Positions 10,431 to 21,846 of a stretch of 64,000 nucleotides of DNA are shown here, in pieces. Position 1 is the stretch's first letter; each line of letters starts with the position of its first letter. The stretch is taken from positions 3,321,001 to 3,385,000 of the forward strand of contig NC_058189.1 of NCBI RefSeq assembly GCF_907165205.1, written 5' to 3'. The stretch comes from Coccinella septempunctata. Lineage: Eukaryota; Arthropoda; Insecta; Coleoptera; Coccinellidae. The notes under the pieces are model-generated. The model did no database searches. It was not told where the DNA came from and saw only the letters and a list, made by a program, of their open reading frames with translations. The position numbers and the translations under genes were made by a program.

Positions 10431-11643
10431 TACTTCATTTACTTTTATTTTAGCAGTCGGTTGGCCATGGAAATTTGACACATTTCACTCTGTATAGTAC
10501 GAAAATTTGGGGTTATGAAGCTTGTCAAAACATTTTTGGGTTTTGAATCAACGCTATGTTGCCCGTTCTACGTAAAAGTTTCTGTTATTACGTATTTTAT
10601 CACAATGTAGAATCACTTCGGAAAATATGTGACGAACATAATTGAAGTTTATACAAACTGATTGAAGGCATACCAAATCCAGTTATTTGCATGGAAAATA
10701 CAAGAGATCAGTATAATCATAATATGCACTAGCTTGAGTAGAGTTAATGTTCGTTATCCTCTTTGGCTAAAGCTTGAATACGTTACATCAGTTGTAGATT
10801 TCAAAAATATTAATCCGCAGATTAAATGCATATGATGCAGTGGTTGGGAATGGGTATCTCCTGAAGGAATTAACAGATAATTACAAGAATGTTGAATTCT
10901 TCAACAAAAATCATCTTGCATCAATATAAGTAAAAGGAATTGAAGGAAGTTTCAAGTTAAGATGAACTTCACCTTTGAACAAAAATTTCACATGAATAAA
11001 CAAGTAACAGGGCAACGTATTTGTGGCTATTCATCTTAATACATTGATATAATAATAATAATTAGGTATTTATTGGTACCTTAAGACATTTACAATGTAG
11101 GTATAGGACAAGTCAAATGAAAAATAAAAAAATCTATTTTCGGGAACTTATTCTATGATGACATTCATCGAAAATCCTGTAGTAAACTTTTCTCATTAAT
11201 TCAAACATTAAATTCTCAAATGCCACCCTTTTTTTTGGTTCTCCCAATAGAAGGAAATTCTTTGTCATCCTCTTCATTCACAATTTTTCTGATTGTAGAA
11301 ATATCCAGCTGAAATATAAGTCGTTTAGATTCAGATGTAACATTATATAAATTCTCTTACATTGAATATGTTCGCTACCGCCTGACGTATAGTGGATTTT
11401 AGAATATCAGGGTATCACTATTTGAATGAGCGGACTTGAATTCTAAATAGCACTTCCTGAAACCCTGTCCCTTTTTTCAATCACTTTCGGCAATTTCGTA
11501 ATAAAAATTTATATTAGTTGTGGCAACGGCGTTATGACATTAACGAAATTTCATGAGTGCCAACCTAACTTCGTTCTAGTTACAAAAACTTGAGAAAATT
11601 ATTTCATGGCCAACCGACTGCTAAAATGAATTTGAATGAAGTA
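10431..11643 (-). mobile_element. Family B transposon copy B2
   Basis: Full-length 1213-bp copy in reverse orientation, TACTTCATTTACTTTT at the left and TTGAATGAAGTA at the right, flanked by TA on both sides. It has the same interior as B1 without the foreign insert, including the intron-like interval and the SIRKIV/GRPKK region, with stops in frame. Non-autonomous. Confidence 0.88.
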
Positions 11644-11646
11644 TAC

Positions 11647-11775
11647 AAGGTGGTCCAGATCTTTACCAAGAAATTTCAACCACGTATTCTACGTCAAAAA
11701 TAAACCCTAGTTTGTCATATAAACATACGTCGAGAAATGCTTCCTCTCTGAACTACAGGGTGTTAAAATTATAGA
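11647..11775 (+). repeat. Family I repeat, copy 1
   Basis: About 130 bp starting CAAGGTGGTCCAGATC and ending CTACAGGGTGTT. The reverse complement recurs at 57765-57895 with moderate divergence (shared GACAAACTAGGG-like core). Ends resemble the ACAGGGTG termini common in insect MITEs. It abuts copy B2. Confidence 0.7.
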
Positions 11776-13074
11776 AAAAAATGCTCCTTCAACACAAAGA
11801 GATCTAATCTCAAAGTACCCCAGCTGGTGTTGAGGAAAGTGTTCAAGGCCTACAATTCCACTCACTAGAAAAAAAAAATTCGGTTGAGTCGTATAGAAGC
11901 TATCACAATAAAACTGAATTATTGGAATACCATTTGGATGCGATTCACAGTACATATAGTACATACTATAGTAGGGCGCGCCGTAGGAAAGAAATTAAAG
12001 CATGATTTTTTTTGTTTCATCCACACCTGAAAAAGAGTTGCAGACATGGCAGATACATGACAAAGGCGATACAAAATAATAACTGAAACTTCACTCAGGT
12101 GTTCGATATCTGAAAATTAGGGGGAGTGCCCACCAAAGTAGCGTAGCGTAGCACTGACATGGCACATACATGACAAAGGCGATGCATAATGTTCAGATAT
12201 CGCACATCTGAGTGTCAGTTGCGTGAAATATGTCGTTCTGAAAAGTTTAAAAGGTGCTTGGTTTTATTTAGTTCTATTGCTTTCATTGATTAATATTCTT
12301 ATATTACTAATGATGAGCCTTTTTACTAACAGCTGTAAAGGTTTCAAGAAAATATCTGTTGAATATACCAAAAAGGAGACTTGACCCATCCTATGATCGT
12401 GAGATATAATCAGTGGTCCAAGTTTCCCGCCCTGAGCTTAGATAAAAAAAAAGAAAATTGAATAATAGAAATAAATATAAAAAAATATACAAGGTTCAAA
12501 AAAGTAAAAAACATTTCGGAAATGAGGGAAAGTGACTCTGAAATAGAAAATATGTATTTCATACGCTGATACATCTGATGATGAGAACCTTGACACAGAC
12601 AATCGTTGGTCATTGGAATTTTTTTTCTTTCAATGTTTTTCCTGATAAACAAACTTATGGTCAAGTCTCTCTCGCCCCCTGTTCAACTCTCCCATGGGTA
12701 AGGGAGACATGAGCCAATTTTCGGCTCCTAAAAAAAGAATTGCTATACTCAAAATGTTCATCTCACCATCACTCTACTATTATCTATCGTTACCTATTTG
12801 GGCGCAAAAAAATGAGTTGCAACCATTTTACAGATACAACTCAAGTGGTTTCAGAGTGAATAAGGGTTCAACTCTCCCGGACTCCCCATACTCTTTTTCT
12901 TTATTCCCGAAAGCTCGAGCTAAATTGAATGCCCTATATTTTTTTTTCATTAATACTATATCCGTTGTGTTTTACAAATTTTTCTTTATTTTTCAGTTTC
13001 TCCGCAGAAGTTCCTTCCAACAGCAGAATGTCGTCACTCGTCATTCACGCCACAGAAATGGGACACCTAACCTA
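11776..13074. other. Intergenic stretch with a local duplicated motif
   Basis: No gene supported. At 12043-12080 and 12157-12192 a 36-base motif containing ATACATGACAAAGGCGAT is repeated about 114 bp apart, and each copy is followed by CAGATATCG-type sequence in opposite orientation (about 12100 and 12195). The rest is AT-rich. Confidence 0.55.
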
Positions 13075-13844
13075 TACAGGGCGAGTCTTTGACTCATATA
13101 AATATTTTAAGAGTAGATTCTTGAGGTCAGAAGAAACACTTTTTTCTATACCATTTTTTCCGAATCGGCTCGGCTCAAAAGATACAGGCTGTTGAAGGAC
13201 CATAAAAAAATGTTATTTTTAGTTTTATTTCACAAACGGTCGTATCGAATGAAATTAATTTCGGAATATAGTTTTTCATTTATCTTTTTCGAACACAAAA
13301 TATAACCCACGTCTTCCAGTTTTTTCATTATGACCATTTGGTACCATAAAATTACCAAAAATTAAAAGGACCCAACTCTTGAAACTAAGTTGGACGCTGT
13401 CTAAAGAATTTTTGAAGATTTTGTAAAATGAAAGTAGCTATTCTTCATATTTTCTCGTATAATGCGCCGTTTTCGAGTAATCTAAATGAATACTCAGGAA
13501 AGTGGGTACTTTGGCTACATACAACTGTGTGCCATTTTAAGTTTTCATAATGAGCTATGCCACCCCTGGAGAAACAGAATTCCCTTCAGAATAAAAAGCT
13601 AAATCTATGACACTACACATCTGTGGATCTCTTAATTAAGAGATGTGTAGTGTCATAGATTTAGCTTTTTATTCTGAAGGGAATTCTGTTTCTCCAGGGG
13701 TGGCATAGCTCATTATGAAAACTTAAAATGGCTATATCTTTTTATCAGAGCCAAATCGGAAAAAATGGTACAGGAAAAAGTGTTTCTTTCGACCTCAAGA
13801 ATCTACTGTTAAAATATTTGTACGAGTCAAAGACTCTCCCTGTA
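13075..13844 (+). mobile_element. Family C inverted-repeat transposon copy C1
   Basis: Terminal inverted repeats of about 70 bp: TACAGGGCGAGTCTTTGACT at the left and its counterpart ending CTCCCTGTA at the right, flanked by TA. The conserved inner landmark is GATACAGGCTGTTGAA. No coding capacity is recognisable, so this is a non-autonomous TA-target element. This copy is unique in that a 92-bp segment near the right end is duplicated as an exact inverted repeat (13531-13732). Confidence 0.85.
13531..13732. repeat. Perfect 92-bp palindrome inside C1
   Basis: 13531-13622 and 13641-13732 are exact reverse complements around an 18-base spacer. Other family C copies have only one arm. The absence of any mismatch implies a recent event or gene conversion between the arms. 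Confidence 0.93.
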
Positions 13845-13891
13845 TAGATTGTCAAAAGCAAAGAGAAGATGAGGTTTGCTAGTCTAGCCGC

Positions 13892-14150
13892 GGGTTTCAT
13901 AAAGCTTGATCGGGGAATCAATGCTTGGGGAATCAATGCTTGAATGCAGTTTGTTTTCAATCGATAATTCAGCCATGATCATTCAGAATATCATTCTCGC
14001 ATCAAATTATGCTGTTCATACGTCCATTCAATTATTCGCGATTGCTACTTCTTTAGTATATCCAGAAATGAAAAGGTTTCAGTGATTTCGTTTTAGGAAT
14101 CGAGTGACTGTCTAAATCGTTGATCGGACAATCAAAGTTTTAAGAAACCC
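13892..14150. mobile_element. Family H MITE, copy 1
   Basis: A 259-bp element with ends GGGTTTCATAAAGCTTGATC and (complement) GGGTTTCTTAAAACTTTGAT. A second copy is at 31292-31539. No clear target duplication, no coding capacity. Confidence 0.7.
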
Positions 14151-14283
14151 ACTATTATTGTGTTATCCCTATGATCTCTTCTTTCAGGAGATCCATGTTC
14201 TAAGCTAGATCAGATAATGTCACCTAACCTAAATTCAGATGAAGCCAGGAAGATAATTTATATGGGTTAATTTAAAAGACCTA

Positions 14284-15498
14284 TACTGTATTCATATTTA
14301 TTTTAGCAGTCGGTTGGCCATGAAATAATTTTCTCAAGTTTTTGTAACTAGAACGGAGTAAGGTTGGCACTCATGAAATGTCGTTAATGTCATAATGCCG
14401 TTGCCACAACTAATATCAATTTTCATTACGAAAATGCCGAAAGTGTTTGAAAGAGAGAGAAGACAGGGTTTCAGGAAGTGCTATTTAGAATTCAGCTCAT
14501 TCAAATAGTTATAGCCCGACATTCTGAGATCCACAATACGTCAGACGGTAGCGAACATATTCAATGTAAGAGAATGTATATAATGTTTCATCTGAATCTA
14601 AACGACTTATATTTCAGTTGAATATTTCCACAATCACAAAGATTGTGAATGAAGAGGATGACAAAAAATTTCCTTCTATTGGAAGACCCAAAAAAGTGGT
14701 GGCATATGTTTGGGTGAATTGATACGAAACGTTACTACAGGATTTTCGATTAATGTCATCGTAGAATAAGTTTCCGATAATTGATTTTTCTATTTTTCAT
14801 TCGACTTGTCCCATACATTGTAAATGTCTTAAGGTACCAATAAGTACCTAGTTATTATTATTATATCAATGTATTAAGATGAACAGCCACAAATACGAGC
14901 CAGTTGTCCTGTTAATTTTTTATTCATGTGAAAATTCAAGGTTCAAGTTCATCTTGACTTGGAACTTCCTCCAATTCCTTTTACTTCAATTGATGCAAGA
15001 TGATTTTTGTTCAAGAATTTAACATTTTTGTGATTATCTGTTAATTCCTTCGAGAGATGCCCATTCCCAACCACTGTTCCCAACCACTGCATCATATGCA
15101 TTTCATCTTCGGGTTAAAATTTTTGAGATCTACAACTGATGTAACGTATTCAAACTTTAGCCAAAGAAGATAACGAACATTACCTCTCCTCAAGCTAGTG
15201 CATATTATGATATTATACTGATCTCTTGTATTTTCCATGTAAATAACTCGATTTGGTGTGCCTTCAATCATTTTGTGTAATCTTCAATTACGTTCGTCAC
15301 ATATTTTCCGAAGAGATTCGACATTGTGATAAAACACGTAATAACAGAAACTTTTACGTAGAACGGGCAACATAGCATTGATTTGAAACCCAAAAATGTT
15401 TTGACAAGCGTCATAACCCCACATTTTCGTACTATACAGAGTGAAATGTGTCAAATTTCCATGGCCAACCGACTGCTAAAATAAATGTGAATGCAGTA
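14284..15498 (+). mobile_element. Family B transposon copy B3
   Basis: 1215-bp full-length copy flanked by TA at 14282-14283 and 15499-15500. The start-like ATG region reads MPKVFERERRQGFRKCYLE, then comes the intron-like interval with GTAAGAG and a TTTCAG acceptor at about 14618, then IVNEEDDK and SIGRPKK. A stop interrupts the first part. A short duplication of TTCCCAACCACTG occurs near 15065. Confidence 0.87.
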
Positions 15499-15552
15499 TA
15501 TGTGAGACTGTGACTACTTAGTAATGTTAGGGTTTATTTTGGTCTAGATTGC

Positions 15553-15628
15553 AGAGACTCAGTTGGATGAAATACCGACGTTTCGATTTATTTCAAATCA
15601 TCATCAGGTCTATAGCCAGTTGGTCTCT
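15553..15628 (-). ncRNA. Hammerhead ribozyme remnant of Penelope type
   Basis: On the minus strand CTGATGA (15601-15607) is followed by helix II GATTT/AAATC with loop GAAAT, then GAAAC (15580-15584) and GTC, with a predicted cut between 15577 and 15576. Helix III is reduced to a single C-G pair. An outer helix I AGAGAC/GTCTCT and an inner TGG/CCA are present, but pairing next to the core is poor. The core and helix II fit hammerheads found in Penelope-like terminal repeats. No reverse-transcriptase sequence is adjacent, so this is probably a relic. Confidence 0.6.
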
Positions 15629-15696
15629 ATTGTCATCTCAAAAAATAATAGAACTGAGGACGAACCAACAACAGACATCACGGATCAAAACTTGAG

Positions 15697-16184
15697 CATA
15701 GACATAGAGATATGGACTGAGCAATGTCAGCATGAAATTGGCTTTTTTATAGAAAGAGAGAAATCGTCGGGCATTAACCTGTCTCCTTTTTGTTAACATA
15801 GAGGTATACACCAATCAAAATTCTAGAAAAAGACAACTCCATGCCCGACGTGCGTTTCTCTCTGTCATTTTTTTTGACCATATTTCATGCATAGATCATA
15901 GACATATAGACATGGACTGTGCCTTCCCTTTAATCTATGCATGAAATACGGTTAAAAAAAATGACAGAGAGAACCGCACGTCGGGCATGCAGTTGTCTTT
16001 TTCTAGAATTTTGATTGGTCCACACTCACCTCTATGTGAACAAAAAAGAGACAGGTGAATGCCCGACGATCATTTCTCTCTTTCTATAAAAAAGACATTT
16101 TCATGGTGACATTGCTCAGTCCATGTCTCTATGTCTATGGCATAGATAGAAAGGGAAGGCACAGTCCATGTCTCTATGTCTATG
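15697..16184 (-). mobile_element. 8-bp-TSD MITE, outer copy
   Basis: Terminal repeat CATAGACATAGAGATATGGA at the left and its partner ending CTATGTCTATG at 16184. The flanking 8-bp duplications are AACTTGAG (15689-15696) and AACTTCAG (16185-16192), one mismatch. The copy is in reverse orientation and is interrupted at 15897-16139 by another member of the same family. An 8-bp duplication fits the hAT or P superfamilies. Confidence 0.85.
15897..16139 (+). mobile_element. 8-bp-TSD MITE, inner self-nested copy
   Basis: A complete 243-bp forward copy inserted in the reverse copy, with perfect 8-bp duplications GCATAGAT at 15889-15896 and 16140-16147. Terminal repeats CATAGACATATAGACATGGA and its partner. 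A third, independent copy is at 28901-29144. Confidence 0.9.
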
Positions 16185-16192
16185 AACTTCAG

Positions 16193-17214
16193 TAGATACT
16201 GCAGTAGACCAAAGAGAAACCTGTCATTATTAAATCACAGATAATATGTTCTTGGTTGAAGCAATTCTGGTGTAACCAATTTCCCGAAACTCTGGATACA
16301 ACAGTGGACAGTGGTGCCATTCTATGAAGTATCATTTGTAAACGACACCAGCAGGCAGAGCGTCGTCCAACAAACCGAGTCGCCAATTCTCGGAACGAGA
16401 CCTTGGACTGTGTTCCGGTTTCGGCGTCGGGCCCGGCGGCGGCCTCTTCCCGCCAAAATCACGTTATCGGATTGGTTCAACATTAAATCATCGTCGATGC
16501 CCGTGTTCTAGACATAAAATACTTTTATGCAAACGAACGGGTTAAGGGGAAGAGGGGCCTGAGAATAGAGCTAACGTTGATATAACCTAAGGTCCCGTAA
16601 TTTTCGAACATTTCAAGGTGATCCAGGTTATCTCCGAGCCGCTGAATTCCTGCCGTAAATTCGGCATTCTTTTCTACCTGACGGTGATATGCAGGATGAT
16701 AGATGGATAAGGGGGAGATGAGCATTTTTGATCGATTACGTGGAGAAGAATAAACTGCTGGTGCTCTATGCCATTGCAACCCATTTACACCAACGAATTT
16801 GAGGCAGGCTCAGTTACTTTTCTAATTTCTATTGCACTTTATAATGAAAATCACAGAAATGAGTAAACCTCAACGTTAAGCCTGCTTAACTGATTTATTT
16901 GAAGTACATCTTTCTAAACTGTCAAAAATGTCATAGTCAATCCCTCTAAATACCATCTTCTTCTTCTTCTTCTTTTACTATTTCCACGGCTGCTTAAGCC
17001 ACTCTAAATACCTTTTTTTTCAAACGTACAACAAAAACGTCATATTGATGACAGGATCATCGAAACTGCTAAATCCCGTGGAGGGAAAAGTGCTATGTCA
17101 ACGCTGGAAGTACTATTTTCCCATCTTGTGAAGCAGACCTGTTTGCAACAACTTATCAAACGCAAATCAAACATATTTCAAGGAATTGAAGGATAAGGCA
17201 AAAATTGTGCAACT
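16193..17214. other. Intergenic stretch with CpG-rich patch
   Basis: Positions about 16330-16500 are clearly GC- and CpG-richer (CGGGCCCGGCGGCGGCC near 16430) and could be a promoter or first-exon region, but no splice-consistent coding exon was found. A (TTC)n tract lies at 16956-16976. The remainder is unremarkable. Confidence 0.5.
16956..16976 (+). repeat. (TTC)n microsatellite
   Basis: Short run of TTC/CTT triplets, about six units. Confidence 0.85.
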
Positions 17215-17655
17215 ACAGGGTGTTTTCAAAATTTTTTTGACAGAAGGTAGAACTTATCAAAACAAGTCGTTTAACCAAAAATTGTCTATGTAAAATATCC
17301 AAGATGACTGAGATACAACCTGGAAGTTCGACTTAATTTCATTGAATTTCAAGTACGGTACTGTGGAAGGTGACTCCGGCATCGCAAAAACGAAACAAAA
17401 CATAAACATATGGCTGGACAATGAATCGTTCTGTACCAAGTTCATCGGATTAGATGCATCAGGTCACTTGAGAGAATAATAAGTGTCGTATCATGCAATT
17501 TAGGGTAAAAAAAATGTAGGAAATCGAGGCAGTTTCTTGTAATTGTCTATGTTAGTTATGTTGAAAAAATTCTATGATGTTTCCCCATTACATCCCATTT
17601 TTATGACGATTGTTGGAATGTTCAAACAAGAAGATTGTGATGCCCATTCGTGAAT
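17215..17655 (+). repeat. Family F interspersed repeat, copy 1
   Basis: About 440 bp that recurs in reverse at 56405-56815, sharing ACAAGAAGATTGTGATGCCC at one end and GTCGTTTAACCAAAAATTGT-like sequence at the other. It opens with ACAGGGTGTTTTC, a MITE-like terminus. The 62-codon frame on the minus strand is not conserved between copies. Class unknown. Confidence 0.7.
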
Positions 17656-18260
17656 AATTAAGACGAATTAATTAAGTACAGGGTGGGCAAAATTCGTTGT
17701 CTACTGAGAGGATCTCGAGAACTATAGCAGCTAGAAGAAAACGGATGACACATTTCCAGCTCTTTTTCGGAGAAACAAAGAATGGTGAAAACCGCAGCCT
17801 CCTACGATACTTCGTTTTTGAGTTTTTCAATTTCATAAAGTTCTCATAACTTTTTTCGTCTTTGAAGGTACAAATCTGAAATTTAAACCATCTACAGGCG
17901 CTTTTTCTCGTAGAATAAACTAATGACCTCAAAATTTGTTCATCATTTCTAATCATTAAGTGAATTTTCATTTTTTAGATGCAAACTTTTATTGATTTTG
18001 TCATTTTTGAATTGGAAAAAAATCTTTTGTCAGTAGATTCTACGTATGAAAATGCCTAAGAAGGTTCAAGTTTCAGTGTGCAACTTCAAAGACAAAAAAG
18101 TTAATAGAAGTTTTTGAATTCGTCAAAATCTCAATTTCTGTTTATAACTCTAAATCTAAAACGAAACGTGAATATCGAACGAGCCAATATCCTGAACGAA
18201 ACCACATGGTCGAATCAGGAGATTAGATTTTCCCACTATTTTCGATAATTCAGCTAACAA
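17656..18260. other. Repeat-like stretch next to family F
   Basis: Starts near ACAGGGTGGGCAAAATTCG at about 17682. The segment around 18180-18240 (CGAAACCACATGG) matches, in reverse, the sequence near 56200-56240, so part of it belongs to a dispersed repeat. The 99-codon minus frame at 17971-17672 spans simple AT-rich sequence and is not called. Confidence 0.5.
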
Positions 18261-18543
18261 ACACCACACCACTCCACTCCACTCCACTCCACTACGCTAC
18301 ACTACACTACACTACACCACGCTTCACTACACTACACTACACTACACTACACTACACTACACTACACTACACTACACTACACTACACTACACTACACTAC
18401 ACTACACTACACTACACTACACTACACTACACTACACTACACTACACTACACTACACTACACTACACTACACTACACTACACTACACTACACTACACTAC
18501 ACTACACTACACTACACTACACTACACTACACTACACTACACT
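18261..18543 (+). repeat. (CACTA)n pentanucleotide array
   Basis: About 280 bp of CTACA/CACTA pentamers, with an imperfect leading part (CCACTCCACT). The later part, from about 18326, is nearly perfect. Likely polymorphic in length. Confidence 0.97.
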
Positions 18544-19133
18544 AAAATATACTCCCTTGCATTCCACTTCAATTCACTCCACTCCACTTCAAAGTAGAAA
18601 ATAGTATCAAAAACTTTTTTACCACGATGCGCAAGAGATGTACATCAACCACCCACATCAACATCATACGAATAGAATAAAGCCATCAGCCATGATCTCG
18701 ATTGTTCTTTGTAACAATCGAGCGCTTATGGAAACTATTCGACCCTGCAGAATGATGTAATGGTTTATTCTATCCGCCTTACACATAGATTATTCCTCTG
18801 TTCTTCGGATTACAGTATTTGTGGGGGTTCGTAATTTGTGGGATGTAGGTTAGGCTTGCAGGTGTGGGAAAATGTTTGTTATTAGGTAAATAGCGATTGG
18901 CTCAGCTGTTACGTATTATGCATTGAATTTGCTATTTCGATGCATCGAGAAATCATCGTATTGTTTGCCAGAAACGGGAGTGTAAATTACAACGTGCTCA
19001 ATTTGGCAGACATGTGCGATGACAGAATCTCGTTATATACTAGCGTATTTCTACATTGATTGATTTCGAATATTTTTATGTCGAGTCATAGATAATTTAA
19101 TTAATTTCACGCTCGAATGTTGAGACTGCTACA
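18544..19133. other. Intergenic, no feature seen
   Basis: AT-rich sequence; a direct repeat of CACTCCACT remnants follows the microsatellite. No gene supported. Confidence 0.5.
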
Positions 19134-19372
19134 TACTCCATTCACTTTTATGATAGCACTCGGTTGGCCACTATATAATTTTCTCAAGTTTTGGTAACTA
19201 GAACGAAGTGAAGTTGGCACTAATAAAATGTCGTTAATGTCATAACGCTGCCGTTATCACAACTAGCATCAATTAATATCTCGAAATGCCGAAAGTCATT
19301 GAAAAAGAGAGAAGACGTGGTTTCAGGTGAAGGTGAAGTTCCTCTTGCCTTGAAACTTCTTTTTATTATTTT
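19134..19372 (+). mobile_element. Family B copy B4 (internally deleted)
   Basis: Left terminus TACTCCATTCACTTTT and the first 190 bp of a family B element up to the start-like ATG region, then a jump to family B interior sequence (GGTGAAGTTCCTCTTGCC). Truncated where copy B5 begins. Confidence 0.75.
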
Positions 19373-20581
19373 GACTTTTATTTTAGCACTCGGTTGGCCA
19401 TGGAAATTTGACACATTTCACACTGTATAGTACGAAAATGAGGGGTTATGAAGCTTTTCAAAACATTTTTGGGTTTTAAATCACCGCTATGTTACCCATT
19501 CTACGTAAAAGTTTCTGTTATTACGTATTTTATAACAATGTCGAATCTCTTCGGCAAATATGTGACGAACTAATTGAAGTTTATACAAACTGATTGAAGG
19601 CATACCAAATCCAGTTATTTGCATGGAAAATACAAGAGATCAGTATTATATCATAATATGCACTAGCTTGAGGAGAGTTAATGTTCGTTGTCTTCTTTGG
19701 CTAAAGTTCAAATACGTTTCATCAGTTGTAGATTTCAAAAATATTAACCCGAAGATGAACTGCATATAAATGCAGTGGTTGGGAATGGGTACCTCCCGAA
19801 GGAATTAACAGATAATTAAAAGTTAAAAGAATGTTAAATTCTTCAACAAAAATCATCTCGCATCAATATAAGTAAAAATAATTAAAGGAAGTTTCAAGTC
19901 AAGATAAACTTCACCTTTGAACAAAAATTTCACATGAATAAACAATTAACTGGACAACTGGCGAGTATTTGAGGCTGTTCATCTTAATACATTGATATAA
20001 TAATTAGGTATTTATTGCTACCTTAAGACATTTATAGGACAATTCGAATGAAAAATATAAAAATCAATTTTCGGGACCTTATTCTACGATGACATTAATC
20101 GAAAATGCTGTAGTAAATTTTTCGCATCAATTCACTCAAACATATTATAAAATTCTCAAATGCCACCACTTTTTTGGGTCTCCCAATAGAAGGAAATTCT
20201 TTGTCATCCTCTTCATTCACAATCTTTCTGATTGCGAAAATATTCAGCTGAAATATAAGTCGTTTAGATTCAGATGAAACATTATATAAATTCTCTTACA
20301 TTAAATATGTTCGCTACACTCTGACGTTTTGTGGATTTTAGAATATCAGGGTATAACTATTTGAATGAGCTGACCTGAATTCTAAATAGCACTTCCTGAA
20401 ACCCTGTCTCTTTTATCTATCACTTTCGGCATTTTCGTAATAAAAATTGATATTAGTTGTGGCAATGGCGTTATGACATAACGACATTTCATGAGTGCCA
20501 ACCTTACTCCGTTCTAGTTACAAAAACTTGAGAAAATTATTTCATGGCCAACCGACTGCTAAAATAAATGTGAATGGAGTA
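19373..20581 (-). mobile_element. Family B transposon copy B5
   Basis: Full-length reverse copy of about 1.2 kb, next to B4. The left terminus (GACTTTTATTTTAGCACTCG) lacks the outermost TACTTCATTC bases. The right end is GTGAATGGAGTA followed by TA. The transposase-like interior is present but broken. Confidence 0.82.
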
Positions 20582-21574
20582 TATGTAACAAAAATGCGAT
20601 AGAGGACGAAGGTTAGTCATAGGTAATATCACGAAACTATGAGAAATATTCCACTTTTATTTGCTTCAAAATTCTATCGAGAGTTTTTGTATTTCAACAA
20701 TTCATTACAGTCATAAAAAAATGAATAGTTAGGATAATTAAATTTTCCTTGGAATGTATAATTAATCCACGTAAGTTTGAATATTATTGAAAAATATTAA
20801 TAGTGGACACAGTGGGTACTTTCCAACAGTGCCATTGCTCGAAGTTCGAGCATTTCTTTTCAAACATAGCACGGTTTGGACAGCTCAACTCAATGTATTA
20901 CGCATATTCAATTCATTCACGCCTGTGAGTCTATGAATAACCATGAGTCTTTCTAAGCGTATAGCCTGGGACCAAAATAATCGAATTACAACTCCGACCA
21001 GCTTACGAAACTTCACAGTTAAACGAAAATTGTGGTATTGTTGAAGATAGAATTAGAAACTACCAGAGATCTGTTGTCGGACACTACGCAGTTTGGGCTG
21101 TAGAACACGCAATTTTAATCAGTGTAGGTGGGTTTGAATCATTCGTTAATAAGATCGACGTTAAAATATTGTCCAAATTAATCGGTTGTATCGTATCGTT
21201 TTGTGTAATGTACTTGTGGTAAGGGTGGAGAATTTTATAATTTTTTCACAAAGATAATATCTTTGTTTCACTTTGCTTCTTGAATGCCATAGAGTTCATT
21301 TGAACTAGGAAGATTTGTCTCAGTATGGATCCAGATGAACCAAATAAAATGATGGAGTAACTGCACTTGTTGTGTTGTGTCATCAATCATGCAATGTGAC
21401 ATCTGAAGGTGCGGTGGAATCTTCGCATCGAGGAACTAGCATGTTATGATTAGATATAGATTTGCTGCCACTTTGAGGAAGCAGTATTTCGCTAATTATA
21501 GAACATATTGGCTTGTGTAATAAGTCTCTTCTATCAGTTGATATCGAAATGAGCCATTTCATAAAATCGTTCTA
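20582..21574. other. Intergenic, no feature seen
   Basis: AT-rich sequence without a convincing coding frame or repeat pair. Confidence 0.5.
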
Positions 21575-21846
21575 CACTGCGCAAAAAAATCAACGCACAT
21601 TATGGAAATCTCAAATTTATTCTACAACTGAAGGTGTTCTCAATGAATTTTCATCCGAATTATGCATGCATATGTCATCCACTTTCAACGGTTTTCTTCA
21701 ATACAGATGCTTTTTCCCAGCAGGAATAAAAAAATATGATATTATCAGATTTTGAATGTATTGGCTCCATTCTAAAATCAGTTGTTCTCGATCAATTCTA
21801 GTGATCAATAGTTTTTCTTTCGTTTGATTTTCTACACTCGATCGCT

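Noticed and set aside
12570..12610. Hammerhead core CTGATGATGAGAACC
   Set aside because: Lacks the GAAA segment and any helix III.
12694..13195. Overlapping 132- and 88-codon frames as a gene
   Set aside because: Frames overlap each other and run into the family C terminal repeat; translations are compositionally biased.
18261..18543. CRISPR or minisatellite array
   Set aside because: Plain pentanucleotide microsatellite without spacers, in a eukaryote.
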